Of a stretch of 64,000 bases of DNA, positions 43,110 to 52,333 are shown in pieces (position 1 is the first letter of the stretch; the number at the start of each line of letters is the position of its first letter). Origin of the DNA: Rhizobium esperanzae. Lineage in GTDB: Bacteria; Pseudomonadota; Alphaproteobacteria; Rhizobiales; Rhizobiaceae. The stretch spans positions 1 to 64,000 of the forward strand of contig NZ_MXPU01000014.1 of the NCBI RefSeq assembly GCF_002204185.1, given 5' to 3'. The translations under genes were made by a program, and so were the position numbers. The notes under the pieces were generated by a model, which saw only the letters and a list, made by a program, of their open reading frames with translations, was not told where the DNA came from and did not search any database.

Positions 43110-43892
43110 ATGACTGGTAATAAACCACTCGCAATGGTCACGGGCGGCTCATCTGGAATAGGCTTCGAGCTTGCCAAACAATTCGCCAAGAATGGATTTG
43201 ACGTCGCTATTTCAGGCTCAAGCGACAAGGTAAACGAGGCCGCCGATGCGCTACGAAGCCTTGACGCCGAAGCGTATCCGTTCAAAGCGGATGCCTCGAC
43301 ATACGATGGCGTTGAGGGGTTCTGGACCTTCACGGAGGGGCTGGGGCGCCCACTGGAAGCCGCGGCTCTGAACGTGGGTATCGGTATCGGCGGCGCCTTC
43401 GTCGATAACGATCTCGAGGATGAGTTTCGCCTGCTTGCAATCAATGTCACTGGGACCGTCCATATGGCCAAACGCGTCGTCCAACATATGGTCAAGAACG
43501 GCCGCGGCAGGATCCTCATCACCTCCTCGGTTTCGGCGACCCTGCCCACGCCATACGAAACCGTCTACGGCCCGTCGAAGGCATTCGGTTACATGTTCGC
43601 GGAATCTCTGCGCGAGGAGTTGCGCTCGACCGGGGTCACGGTGACGGCACTCCTTCCGGGCGCCACCAACAGCGACTTCCACGCGAACGCTGGGATGGGC
43701 GATACTAAGCTCGGTGGCCAGCAGAAAAACGACAAGACGCTCGTCGCCAAGCAGGGCTTCGAGGCCCTCATGAACGACATCGACCATGTCGTCGGCGGAG
43801 ACCAGAAAACCAAGCGGCAGGTGTTGGAAAACCGGACGACCCCGGAGCCTGTTAAAGCCGCCCGGCAAGCCGAACTGACCCAACCGCAGTGA
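43110..43892 (+). CDS. Short-chain dehydrogenase/reductase
   Basis: A 260-residue SDR. Motifs: AMVTGGSSGIGFELA at residues 8-22, AALNVGIGIGG in place of the usual NNAG, ILITSSVSAT with the catalytic Ser and YGPSKAFGYM with Tyr-Lys. The NNAG replacement is atypical but occurs in divergent SDRs. The C-terminus (NDIDHVVGGDQKTKRQVLEN) is lysine-rich. AAAGGAG precedes ATG 43110. The next SDR gene begins 11 bases after its stop, so they form a two-gene operon. Confidence 0.84.
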   Translation: MTGNKPLAMVTGGSSGIGFELAKQFAKNGFDVAISGSSDKVNEAADALRSLDAEAYPFKADASTYDGVEGFWTFTEGLGRPLEAAALNVGIGIGGAFVDNDLEDEFRLLAINVTGTVHMAKRVVQHMVKNGRGRILITSSVSATLPTPYETVYGPSKAFGYMFAESLREELRSTGVTVTALLPGATNSDFHANAGMGDTKLGGQQKNDKTLVAKQGFEALMNDIDHVVGGDQKTKRQVLENRTTPEPVKAARQAELTQPQ

Positions 43893-43903
43893 AGGAGCAC
43901 ATC

Positions 43904-44647
43904 ATGGCACATCTGAAAGACAAGGTCGCAATCGTCACGGGAGCTTCCTCGGGCATTGGAGCAGCGACCGCCAAAGGATTGGCGGAAAAAGGTGCGCGCG
44001 TCGTCCTTGCCGGCCGCAATGAGGAACGCCTCAGTCAGATTGTCGAAGACATCGCCGGTTCCGGAGGTATTGCCAGCTACAAGGTTGCCGATGCCACGGA
44101 TTTTGAGAGTACCAAGGCCCTCGTCCCGTTCGCCACGACGACGTACGGCCCGGTCGATATATTGGTCAACAATGCGGGCCTCATGCTCTTTTCCTATTGG
44201 AAGGATGCCGCGGTCGGCGATTGGAACAAGATGATCGATACCAACCTGCGTGGCTATCTACATGCGATTGCCGCCGTGCTGCCGTCGATGTTGGAGCGCC
44301 GGTCCGGCCGCATCCTGAATATGAGCTCTATCGCCGGCGTTCATGTCGGCGAGGCGGCAGGCGTTTATGGAGCCACGAAGTTCTTTATACGCGGTATCAC
44401 CGAAAGCCTCAGAAAGGAGGTGGGCGTGGGAAGTGGGATCCAGGTGTCTATGATCAGCCCTGGCGTGATCGATACCGGCTGGGCCGACAAGGTTCATGAC
44501 GAGACGGGCAGAAAGATCGCCGGAGAGCTCAACAAGCAAGGTATTCCGCCGTCGTCGGTGGCTGAAGCCGTGGTCTATGCCCTAGATCAGCCCCCGGAGA
44601 TCACGATCAACGACATTGTCGTCCATCCAACCCGGCAGGACTGGTAG
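43904..44647 (+). CDS. Short-chain dehydrogenase/reductase, NADP type
   Basis: A 247-residue SDR. Motifs: VAIVTGASSGIGAATAKGLA, LAGRNEERL with Arg suggesting NADP, ILVNNAGLML, ILNMSSIAGVH with Ser and YGATKFFIRG with Tyr-Lys. The late MISPGVIDTGW and NDIVVHPTRQDW tail matches the YdfG/clavulanate-dehydrogenase-like group of NADP oxidoreductases. Start ATG 43904 is behind GAAGGAGCAC. It is co-transcribed with the preceding SDR; the LysR gene downstream in the same direction may regulate both. Confidence 0.87.
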   Translation: MAHLKDKVAIVTGASSGIGAATAKGLAEKGARVVLAGRNEERLSQIVEDIAGSGGIASYKVADATDFESTKALVPFATTTYGPVDILVNNAGLMLFSYWKDAAVGDWNKMIDTNLRGYLHAIAAVLPSMLERRSGRILNMSSIAGVHVGEAAGVYGATKFFIRGITESLRKEVGVGSGIQVSMISPGVIDTGWADKVHDETGRKIAGELNKQGIPPSSVAEAVVYALDQPPEITINDIVVHPTRQDW

Positions 44648-44996
44648 CCGGCGTTTTCGAAAGCTCAGAACTTGAACCTCCGGGACCGTCAGGCCGCCCG
44701 CGCGGAGGTGGTATCCGTTCCAACCGGTGCCGTCTCTCGTGGCTGTGGACAAGATGATCTTCATTGCATGACGATTAATCCCGGAGGTGCTATTATTCAG
44801 CGACCCGGCCCATCTCCCGTCGTAGCTCCCCGGATCCGACATGGATCAACTAATGTCAGATTTTTGACTGCTTCCGTGGTCATCACATACCAAAGCCAGG
44901 TTAGATGAATAAGGATTGAAGATACCAGCCGTCTGAAGCAAGGTCGGCGTCGGCCAGGGCGATCTTATTCAGTCGAAGTGGGAGTATCCATAACTC
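44648..44996. other. Intergenic region before a LysR gene
   Basis: 349 bases with no convincing gene. The LysR promoter should lie here; TTTTTGACTGC near 44862-44872 contains a possible -35 TTGACT, but no matching -10 was certain. Confidence 0.4.
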
Positions 44997-45902
44997 ATGG
45001 TATCCACGCGGGCCGATCTGGCCGACCTTGAAACTTTCGTCGCGATCGCGAGGGCGGGGGGGTTCCGAAAGGCGGCCGCGCTTCGCGGCGTTTCCGGCTC
45101 CGCTCTCAGCCACTCGATCAGGGGTTTGGAGGCCCGTCTCGGCGTCCGTCTGTTTCATCGGACAAGCAGGAGCATCAGTCTCACCGCCGCCGGCGAAGTA
45201 CTGCTTGCCGAACTAGAGCCCCGTTTCCTCGGCATCCAGGCTGCGATGGATCTCCTGGACAGTTTCAGGAGCGGTCCTACGGGCAGGGTGAGAGTGACCA
45301 CGCTGCGTGACGCCGCCGAGCTGTTGATCGCTCCTCGACTGCACAGTTTTCGCAGCAACTACCCAGATGTCGAGATCGAAGTCAGCGTCGAGGATCGCTT
45401 TATCGATATGGTCGCCGAGGGTTTCGACGCGGGCATCCGCTATGGAGGAACAGTTCCCGAGGGGATGATCGCGTCGCGTCTGACTGCCGAACTTGAATGG
45501 ATCGTCGTCGGCTCTCCAACCTATCTCAACGAACGAGGGCGGCCGGAGCGGCCGGAAGATCTCTTGACGCACGAGTGCATCCGGATCCGAACCGGTACAG
45601 ACCACGTCTGCAAATGGGAACTTGGCGACGGAGACCGCATGGTTACCCTAGACGTCCCTGGACTGCTCACGCTCGGGGATTCAGAACTGTCCATCCGCAT
45701 GGCGCAGGAGGGGGGCGGTCTCTTTTACTGCCTGCGCGCACGCGTCGAGGACAAACTGGCGGCTGGTCTGCTCGAAGTGGTGCTGCCGGACTGGTCGTCT
45801 ACTGGGCCGGGTTTTCATGCATACTACGTTTCGCACCGACAGGTGCCGTCCGCGCTCCGGACGTTTCTCGACCACCTTAAGGCGCCGCTTCCGGACGATT
45901 GA
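44997..45902 (+). CDS. LysR-family transcriptional regulator
   Basis: A 301-residue LysR regulator. The N-terminal HTH is DLETFVAIARAGGFRKAAAL, then SGSALSHSIRGLEARLGVRL and FHRTSRSISLTAAGE, the classic signature. The effector domain contains VRVTTLRDAAELLIAPRL and a region FDAGIRYGGTVPEGMIASRL, typical of the large rhizobial subgroup whose members lie next to the SDR or aldo/keto reductase genes they regulate. It may regulate the adjacent SDR pair upstream; LysR genes more often lie divergent, so this is uncertain. Confidence 0.9.
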   Translation: MVSTRADLADLETFVAIARAGGFRKAAALRGVSGSALSHSIRGLEARLGVRLFHRTSRSISLTAAGEVLLAELEPRFLGIQAAMDLLDSFRSGPTGRVRVTTLRDAAELLIAPRLHSFRSNYPDVEIEVSVEDRFIDMVAEGFDAGIRYGGTVPEGMIASRLTAELEWIVVGSPTYLNERGRPERPEDLLTHECIRIRTGTDHVCKWELGDGDRMVTLDVPGLLTLGDSELSIRMAQEGGGLFYCLRARVEDKLAAGLLEVVLPDWSSTGPGFHAYYVSHRQVPSALRTFLDHLKAPLPDD

Positions 45903-46217
45903 AGGGACCTCGCGAGCCAGCTCCAAATTACGCAGATGCCTACATGGTATCCGAAACTCGTAGAGGTCTCGGCCTGCGCTTCAATGGATGCGTTAGCTTA
46001 TACTATAACGAATTCAGATGAAAAAAGCTCATCTATTTTATGAAATATTGCGTTTGAAATACAAGCTGAAAGCAGAGATGGTTCGATGCGTGGAGGGCAT
46101 CTGAACCTGGATCGCCTTAGCGCGTAAGATGAGATGCAATACGGTTTACGAGGTCGCCGGACTATGTTCGGCGAGGGAAGAAGTATTGCGCAGATGCCGT
46201 ATTAGGAGGAGGGCCGA
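45903..46217. other. Promoter region of the dipeptidase-transporter operon
   Basis: 315 bases, AT-rich at about 46000-46060. Contains an inverted repeat AGATGA / TCATCT at 46016-46034 with a 7-base A-rich loop, which may be the LysR terminator or a regulator site. AGGAGGAG at about 46204 is the ribosome site of the next gene. Confidence 0.45.
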
Positions 46218-47720
46218 ATGAGTTTCCCCGCTGGAAAAACTGTAGATAAACGCGACAATTCTATTCTTGCTGGTCTCGAACCGGCGATCTTCTTTGGCTT
46301 TTTCGAAGAGCTGAGTGCGATTCCGCGCGGTTCTTACAACGAGAAGCAGGTCAGCGATCACATCGCCGATTTTGCCCGGGCACGCGGCTTCGAGGTTTAC
46401 CAGGACGAGATCTACAATCTCCTCATCAAGAAGCCGGGCACACCCGGCTACGAAAACTCGCCGACCGTCATTCTTCATGGGCATACCGACATCGTCTGCG
46501 AGAGCGACGAGGGTGTTGACCACGACTTTGAGAACGAAGGCATCAAACTTCAGGTTATCGGCGATTTCATCCATGGGACGGGGACAACCCTTGGGGCGGA
46601 CAACACCGTTGGTGTGGCTTTCGCAATGTCGTTGCTGGCATCCGACGATATCCCGCATCCGCCGCTTGAAGTCGTCCTGACGGTTCAAGAAGAAGTCGGC
46701 AAGGGCGGCGCACAACACTTCGACGGCACAAAGCTTAGCGGTAAGCGCCTTCTCGACATGAACTGGCACGATCCCAAGTCGCTTTTCGCAGGTTGCGCTG
46801 GCGATATTTCAGTGCGCTTCAAGATTCCGGTTCAGTGCGAACCGCGCGTTTCGGGGCAGGCCGCCCTTTCGCTGCGGATCTCCGGCCTGAGCAGCGGTCA
46901 TTCCGAATTCGACATCCATCTTGAACGCGCTAACGCCATCGTCCAGCTCGGACGGCTGCTCCGGATTGCCATCCGGGATGCTGGGGCCAGCGTAGCCGAA
47001 GTCAAGGGTGGCGTGAACCGTTACGTTATCCCGGGTGAGGCGGAGGCGATCATTTCGATCGATGCCTCGCGGATTGTCGATCTCAGACAGAGAATTGAAG
47101 CGGAAGCGGCTTCGATTGCGCTTGAGTACAAAGCAAGCGATCCCAACCTCAAGGTCACAGTCAGCGAGTCAGGGAGGCAGATTACTGAAGTCTTCTCGGC
47201 TCAGTCCGCCCGGGCGCTGGTCGATGCCCTGAACCTGCTTCCCAACGGCGTCCAGAGCAAAAGCCTTCAAGTCGAGGGCCTCGTCGAGAGCTCCAACACC
47301 GTGGCGTTGCTTTCAAGCGATAAAGAGGCCATCGAAATCGTCAATACGGTCCCAAGCGCCGTCAGCTCCCGTCGCTACAACATCGTCGACAAAATCCGGC
47401 AGCTGTCAGAACTCATCGGCAACGGCGCGAGCGTGGAGACATTCGCGGATTGCCCGGAATGGCCATACAATCCTCATTCGCGAATGCTCAACGCCGCCAA
47501 AGCCGCTTACGAGCGCGAGTTCGGCGAGCAGCCACATGTGGAAGTCTCTCACTCCAGTCTCGAGCTCGGCCTTTTTCGAAAGAAGGTTCCTGACATTGAC
47601 ATGCTGTCGATCGGACCGGAAGCGTTCGACGTCCACACCACGCGCGAGCGCCTCAACCACACGACAGTCGATCCGACCTGGCGGCTTCTCAAGTCGCTGC
47701 TCCGCGAACTCCGGACCTAA
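46218..47720 (+). CDS. pepD: Aminoacyl-histidine dipeptidase PepD, M20 family
   Basis: A 500-residue zinc dipeptidase of the PepD (beta-Ala-His dipeptidase) group. Motifs: FFEELSAIPRGSYNEKQVSD, VILHGHTDIVCE (first zinc His and catalytic Asp), GTTLGADNTVGVA (bridging Asp), LTVQEEVGKGGA (catalytic Glu pair) and LLDMNWHD, with a dimerisation domain in the middle. Near the end HTTRERLN carries the last His ligand. It heads an operon with two cupins, a sugar transporter and araD/araB, an odd setting for a peptidase. It may instead cleave an amide-linked sugar conjugate. AGGAGGAG upstream makes the start clear. Confidence 0.88.
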   Translation: MSFPAGKTVDKRDNSILAGLEPAIFFGFFEELSAIPRGSYNEKQVSDHIADFARARGFEVYQDEIYNLLIKKPGTPGYENSPTVILHGHTDIVCESDEGVDHDFENEGIKLQVIGDFIHGTGTTLGADNTVGVAFAMSLLASDDIPHPPLEVVLTVQEEVGKGGAQHFDGTKLSGKRLLDMNWHDPKSLFAGCAGDISVRFKIPVQCEPRVSGQAALSLRISGLSSGHSEFDIHLERANAIVQLGRLLRIAIRDAGASVAEVKGGVNRYVIPGEAEAIISIDASRIVDLRQRIEAEAASIALEYKASDPNLKVTVSESGRQITEVFSAQSARALVDALNLLPNGVQSKSLQVEGLVESSNTVALLSSDKEAIEIVNTVPSAVSSRRYNIVDKIRQLSELIGNGASVETFADCPEWPYNPHSRMLNAAKAAYEREFGEQPHVEVSHSSLELGLFRKKVPDIDMLSIGPEAFDVHTTRERLNHTTVDPTWRLLKSLLRELRT

Positions 47721-47729
47721 GGTACTAAA

Positions 47730-48197
47730 ATGCCAAAACTGCCAAGCTACTTCGGCAATTTCCCACATCCGCCCAGCGAAAAGAAGCCGGTCCATCTGAC
47801 GCGCGATAGCTACAAGATGTTCATCTATACGGGGACGAAGCCGTACTCGAGCGACCTCAACTACCTGCTCGCCAGCACGGACCAGCAGACCACTGGCATC
47901 TATCAGCTCGCGCCGGGAAGCAACTTCTACCCGGCCGACATTCACGCGGGTGACGAGGTGTACTATGTCCTCGAAGGTGTTGTGCATCTCCTAAACCCCG
48001 AAACCGGGCAGACAGAGGAACTCGGACCCGGTGACGCGGTGCTTATCCCCAAGGGCGCTCCGCATCGCGGCTATAACTTCAGCGACAAGGCTGCAGTTAT
48101 CCTGTTTTGCATCGCACCGCGTATCTGGGACGAGAATGGCCCTCCGACCGGCTATGACGGGCCGACGCGCCTCTATAAGCACGAAGGGAGAGCGTGA
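47730..48197 (+). CDS. Cupin-domain protein
   Basis: A 155-residue single-domain cupin. The first cupin motif is HAGDEVYYVLEGVVHLLNPE (His and Glu; the second His is absent), and the second is DAVLIPKGAPHRGYN (His). This keeps a plausible metal site with His, Glu and His. Small cupins in sugar operons may be isomerases, mutarotases or sensors. It starts 9 bases after pepD and is followed by a second cupin overlapping by one base, so both are co-translated. The function is not known. Confidence 0.78.
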   Translation: MPKLPSYFGNFPHPPSEKKPVHLTRDSYKMFIYTGTKPYSSDLNYLLASTDQQTTGIYQLAPGSNFYPADIHAGDEVYYVLEGVVHLLNPETGQTEELGPGDAVLIPKGAPHRGYNFSDKAAVILFCIAPRIWDENGPPTGYDGPTRLYKHEGRA

Positions 48198-48601
48198 TGA
48201 GCCTTGAGAAACTCGGAGCCTATCCAGTAGACGGCGCTCAGGCGCGCAAGAGGGGCGACCTGGTGAAGGTCGCAAAAAGCGATCGTCTGAACATCGTCTC
48301 CGGCCGCGATCATCCCGTTCTCATCCAGTTCTGCGTCAGCAACGATTACATGCACGTCGGAGAGCTGACTATCCCTGTGGGTGGCGTTGGACCGCGCGCG
48401 AGCGAACCCGACAGCCATGGAGGGGACGCAGTCTTCTACGTTCTGCAAGGCCCCGCAACCTTCTATTTGGCGGATACCGACGAAACCTTTCACATCCGTG
48501 ACGGCGAGTCTTTCTTCCTGCCCGGCGGCATCAGCTACCAGTGCCTAAACTACGGCTCCAACCCGATCCGGATGGTCTTCACGATCGCACCGGGACTGTA
48601 A
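48197..48601 (+). CDS. Second cupin-domain protein
   Basis: A 134-residue cupin. The cupin core shows EPDSHGGDAVFYVLQGPATF (His and Gln/Glu-like positions) and DGESFFLPGGISYQCLNYGS. The second motif has Gly-Ile-Ser-Tyr where a metal His is usual, so metal binding may be weak or different from the first cupin. It starts within a TGATG overlap with the preceding gene, behind GGGAGA. The tandem pair could form a mixed bicupin, which is inference from the coupled translation. Confidence 0.75.
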   Translation: MSLEKLGAYPVDGAQARKRGDLVKVAKSDRLNIVSGRDHPVLIQFCVSNDYMHVGELTIPVGGVGPRASEPDSHGGDAVFYVLQGPATFYLADTDETFHIRDGESFFLPGGISYQCLNYGSNPIRMVFTIAPGL

Positions 48602-48693
48602 GCCGAAGATTTGAATTTCAGATTGCCAAGCTTCGCCGCGGACCCGTTCCGCGGTTGGGAAAACTTTGTCTTGTCACCACCAGGGAGGATCAT

Positions 48694-49764
48694 GTGACAA
48701 TTTTCAGACGGACGTTAATCTTCGGTGCTGCTCTCGGGCTCACCGCTTCGCTTTCCTTCAGCCCAGCGCTTGCACAGCAGTTGGATTATTCGAAGGTGTT
48801 TCCTGGCATCTTGATGGACAAGGACATCAAGCCCACAGGCCAGGAAGTCAAACCCGCTAAGAAGGATAACCGCCCGCTCAAGGTCGGCTTCCTGCCGACG
48901 GCGATGGACACCTACTATCAGCGTGTTCTGGCTGGCGTGAAAGAAGAAATCGATAAGCGCGGTGGCGACGGCACTATCCAGCTTCTCGTGCAAGCTCCGA
49001 GCAGCCAGTCTGCCACGGACGACCAGATCAGGACCATGGAAGCCTGGATCAACGACGGTGTAGATGCGATCGCGGTTGCCTTATACAACGAAGGCGCGTT
49101 GCTGCCCTCCATCCGGCGCGCCACCGAGGCGGGCATTCCGATCTTCCTCTTCAATTCACCCGTCGCCGACAACCCATATTATGTCAGCGACATCGGCTAC
49201 GACCAGAGTGACGGTGGTCGTGCGCAGGCGCAATGGCTGGTTGACACCTATGGCGACAAGGAAGTCAAGCTCGGGATCCTGGAGGGCCTGCCCGGTCCGC
49301 ATACGAGCCAGCGCATGAAGGGTTTCAACGAGGTCATCTCGAAGCACCCCAACTTCAAAATCGTCGCTCAGCAGCCGGCTGGCTGGGTGCGTGCCCAAGG
49401 CCTGTCGGTGACTGAAAACATGTTCACCGCCAACCCCGATATCGAAGTCCTCGTCGCGCTCTACGACGAGATGGCCCTTGGCGGTCTGCAGGCTCTCAAG
49501 GCTAAGGGGCTGAACGGCAAGGTGGCAATCGTCGGCTACGAAAATATGAAGGAAGCCAACGACGCGATCCTCACCGGCGACTTTGCAGCAACGGTCGACA
49601 CCGGGGCCAAGGAAGAAGGTCGCAACATCATTCGAGCGGTGGATGAGTTCGTGATGAAGGGCACCGCCCTGCCGAAGAAGATCTTCGTGGCGCCCAAAAC
49701 CTACGACGCGAAGAACATCAAGACCTTCGATCAGAACGACTACGTCTACGTCCAGCAGAAGTAG
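48694..49764 (+). CDS. Sugar-binding periplasmic protein, CUT2 transporter
   Basis: A 356-residue RbsB-type binding protein. GTG 48694 is chosen because GGGAGG precedes it and the protein then begins with a Sec leader (MTIFRRTLIFGAALGLTASL, cut near PALA/QQLD). The mature part shows LKVGFLPTAMDTYYQRVLAG, AIAVALYNEGALLPSI and ILEGLPGPHTSQRMKGF. A GC-rich hairpin follows. Its partners are the ATPase and permease encoded next. The AraD/AraB enzymes downstream suggest a pentose or pentulose ligand. Confidence 0.9.
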   Translation: MTIFRRTLIFGAALGLTASLSFSPALAQQLDYSKVFPGILMDKDIKPTGQEVKPAKKDNRPLKVGFLPTAMDTYYQRVLAGVKEEIDKRGGDGTIQLLVQAPSSQSATDDQIRTMEAWINDGVDAIAVALYNEGALLPSIRRATEAGIPIFLFNSPVADNPYYVSDIGYDQSDGGRAQAQWLVDTYGDKEVKLGILEGLPGPHTSQRMKGFNEVISKHPNFKIVAQQPAGWVRAQGLSVTENMFTANPDIEVLVALYDEMALGGLQALKAKGLNGKVAIVGYENMKEANDAILTGDFAATVDTGAKEEGRNIIRAVDEFVMKGTALPKKIFVAPKTYDAKNIKTFDQNDYVYVQQK

Positions 49765-49776
49765 ATGTGACAGTAC

Positions 49777-49801
49777 GCGGCCCCGCCTCGCGCGGGGCCG
49801 C
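49777..49801 (+). terminator. GC-rich hairpin between binding protein and ATPase genes
   Basis: gcggccccg pairs with cggggccgc (9 bp) around a 7-base loop, 12 bases after the binding-protein stop. It lacks a U tract and matches the intercistronic hairpins of the other transporters here. Confidence 0.7.
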
Positions 49802-49823
49802 CCACTCAAGAAGGGCGACCTGA

Positions 49824-51359
49824 ATGACAAACGCTCCGCTGCTCGAGATGAAAGGCATTGCCAAACGCTTCGGCAACACGAAGGCGCTTGATGGCATCGA
49901 GCTCGTACTCAATCCCGGCGAGGTTCTCGGCCTGGTCGGTGAGAACGGCGCAGGCAAGTCGACGCTCATGAAAATCCTCTCTGGTGCATATGCACGCGAC
50001 GAAGGCACCATTGCTGTCAGAGGTAAGGTGGTCGATCTGAACAATCCCAAAGACGGGTCCAGGGCCGGCATCGCGATCATCTACCAGGAGCTGAGCCTGT
50101 TTCCGGACTTTGACGCCGCCGAAAATATATTCGCGGGCAGGGAGCTGCGCCACGGGCGTGCAAGTGCATCACCGCTTGACCATTCGGCCATGCGGGCAGC
50201 CGCCTCGCGTATCCTGAAGGGCGAGTTAGGCGTCGACGTACCTCTCGACAGGCCAGTTCGAGAGCTTAGCCTCTCGCATCGGCAGATGATCGAGATCGCC
50301 AAAGCCATTAGCAGCAACGCCGACATCATCATCATGGACGAGCCGACCGAAGCGCTCGAGGAGGTCGAACGCAAACAGCTGTTCGCCATCATCAAGAAGC
50401 TTCAGCAGGCCGGTAAAGCTCTCATATATGTGTCTCACCGGATCCAGGAACTCCTCGGCATCGTCAGCCGCGTGATGGTCTTGCGCGATGGCAGCGCGGT
50501 CGCAGACCTGCCCGTATCGGAGCTCGACGTAGACAAGGTCGTCAGTGCGATGATCGGCGGCTCTCTCGCAAAACAGTTTCCTCCCCGCGTCCCGGCAAGG
50601 TCCGAACCCTCGTTGGACGTTCGCGGTTTGACGAAAAGGGGTGTCTTCGAAGACATCACCTTCTCGGTAGCCCAGGGTGAAATCCTCGGCGTGACGGGTC
50701 TCGAAGGATCAGGCAAGAGCGCGCTCCTGCGGGCGATCTTTGGGCAGATCCCGCATGAGACCGGCTCGATTCTGATCGACGGAAAGCAAGCGGCGATTTG
50801 GGACCCGACGGACGCTATTCGTCAACACGTCGCCTTCTTGCCCGCCGAACGTAAAACCGAGGGGATTTTTCCACAACACAATGTCGGCTGGAACCTCTCT
50901 ATCGCCAACCTTCGAACGCTCGGCAAAATCACGTTGATGCCGAAAAAGGAGCGCGAGATTGCCTCCGGCTACATCGCCAAGCTCGGCGTGAAATGCGACG
51001 GCCCCGGTGCCGACATCACATCGCTGAGCGGCGGTAACCAGCAAAAAGTCATGCTTGCTCGCTGGCTGCTCACCCAGCCAAAGGTGCTCATGCTTGAGGA
51101 GCCAACGCGTGGCGTCGACGTGCGTGCCAAGGCCGAGGTCTACACCCTCATCCAGGCTGCTGCGAAAGACGGCTGTGCTGTCATCGTGGTGTCCGCCGAC
51201 AACGCGGAACTGCTTGGACTGTGTCACCGGGTCGCGGTCATGTTCGAAGGACGGATCTCGGCGGTCGTCGATGCGGCGACCTCCAAGGAAGAAACACTCG
51301 CTCTTCATTCGGTGAGGCCGCCGCAAGGCCATCATCTTCAGGGAGGTATCCATGGCTGA
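49824..51359 (+). CDS. CUT2 sugar ABC transporter, double ATPase
   Basis: A 511-residue RbsA-type protein. Domain 1: GENGAGKST, LSLSHRQMIEIAKA, IIMDEPTEAL. Domain 2: degenerate Walker A GLEGSGKSALL, a full LSGGNQQKVMLARW, and LMLEEPTRGVD, where Glu replaces the usual Walker B Asp. The gene overlaps the permease by 8 bases. Confidence 0.92.
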   Translation: MTNAPLLEMKGIAKRFGNTKALDGIELVLNPGEVLGLVGENGAGKSTLMKILSGAYARDEGTIAVRGKVVDLNNPKDGSRAGIAIIYQELSLFPDFDAAENIFAGRELRHGRASASPLDHSAMRAAASRILKGELGVDVPLDRPVRELSLSHRQMIEIAKAISSNADIIIMDEPTEALEEVERKQLFAIIKKLQQAGKALIYVSHRIQELLGIVSRVMVLRDGSAVADLPVSELDVDKVVSAMIGGSLAKQFPPRVPARSEPSLDVRGLTKRGVFEDITFSVAQGEILGVTGLEGSGKSALLRAIFGQIPHETGSILIDGKQAAIWDPTDAIRQHVAFLPAERKTEGIFPQHNVGWNLSIANLRTLGKITLMPKKEREIASGYIAKLGVKCDGPGADITSLSGGNQQKVMLARWLLTQPKVLMLEEPTRGVDVRAKAEVYTLIQAAAKDGCAVIVVSADNAELLGLCHRVAVMFEGRISAVVDAATSKEETLALHSVRPPQGHHLQGGIHG

Positions 51360-52326
51360 TATTGCAGCTACACGCCCGCGCTCGCCCCTTACGCTCGCAC
51401 GCAGCGGCGGCAATGCCGGCGTTTATCTGGCCTTCGTCGTTCTTCTGGTGGCGCTCGGCTTTGCCGCTCCGCGGTTTTTCACCTTCGGCAACTTGACTGA
51501 CGTCCTTCGTCAGGCGGTCCCCATTGCCGTAATCGCGTTTGGAGCGACCTTTGTGATCGGGATGCGGGGCATCGACCTCTCCGTCGGTTCGACACTTGCG
51601 CTGAGCGGTCTTGTGACCGCAAACCTGATTGTGCTTGGCTATCCCGTTCCTCTGGCATGCGCAGGCGGGATTGCGGTCGGTGCGGTGATCGGACTGGTGA
51701 ACGGCATCCTGATCACCAAGGTCGGGATCACGGACTTTATCGCCACAATGGCCATCATGGTCATCAGCCGCGGTATCGTGATGGTCTACACTCAGGGTAT
51801 TCCGATCGTCGGAGCCTCCGACCCCGCCTTCCGAATGATCGGCCAGAGCTATGCCGGCGGTGTTCCTGTTCCGGTCATTCTGACCGCCATCGTCTTCGCG
51901 ATCGCCTTCTACCTTCTCTATTACACGCGTTTCGGCCGTTTCGTTCTCTCGATCGGCAGCAATCCGGACGCTGCCCGGCTGGTCGGCATCCCCACGGACA
52001 AGGTCAAGATCGCCGTTTACGTGCTGGTCGGGGTCCTGTCGGCCTTCGCGGGCGTTCTGCTCACCTCGCGCCTTGAAGCCGCCATGCCTGAAGCCGGCCA
52101 GGGGTACGAGCTGGATGTCATAGCTGCCGTGGTTATCGGCGGAACGGGTTTGTCCGGCGGGCGCGCCACTCTTTTTGGAACCGCCGTAGGTGCCGTTTTG
52201 ATGGCGGTCGTCCGCAACGCGCTCAACCTGCTCAACGTGAACACCTTCTGGCACCAGGTCGTCATCGGCACGATCATCCTGATCGCCGTGGCAGCCGATC
52301 GTTTCAGTCGCCGCCAAAAGGCCTGA
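51352..52326 (+). CDS. CUT2 sugar ABC transporter, permease
   Basis: A 324-residue RbsC-type permease. The first span follows residue 22; GMRGIDLSVGSTLALSGLV and ELDVIAAVVIGGTGLSGGRA are the family hallmarks. GGGAGG lies before ATG 51352. It is followed 7 bases later by araD, tying transport to metabolism. Confidence 0.93.
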   Translation: MADIAATRPRSPLTLARSGGNAGVYLAFVVLLVALGFAAPRFFTFGNLTDVLRQAVPIAVIAFGATFVIGMRGIDLSVGSTLALSGLVTANLIVLGYPVPLACAGGIAVGAVIGLVNGILITKVGITDFIATMAIMVISRGIVMVYTQGIPIVGASDPAFRMIGQSYAGGVPVPVILTAIVFAIAFYLLYYTRFGRFVLSIGSNPDAARLVGIPTDKVKIAVYVLVGVLSAFAGVLLTSRLEAAMPEAGQGYELDVIAAVVIGGTGLSGGRATLFGTAVGAVLMAVVRNALNLLNVNTFWHQVVIGTIILIAVAADRFSRRQKA

Positions 52327-52333
52327 GGAGACG

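Noticed and set aside
46016..46034. AGATGA/TCATCT inverted repeat as an operator of the pepD operon
   Set aside because: Short arms, A-rich loop and position about 185 bases upstream make a chance or terminator structure as likely; kept only as a note in the intergenic entry.
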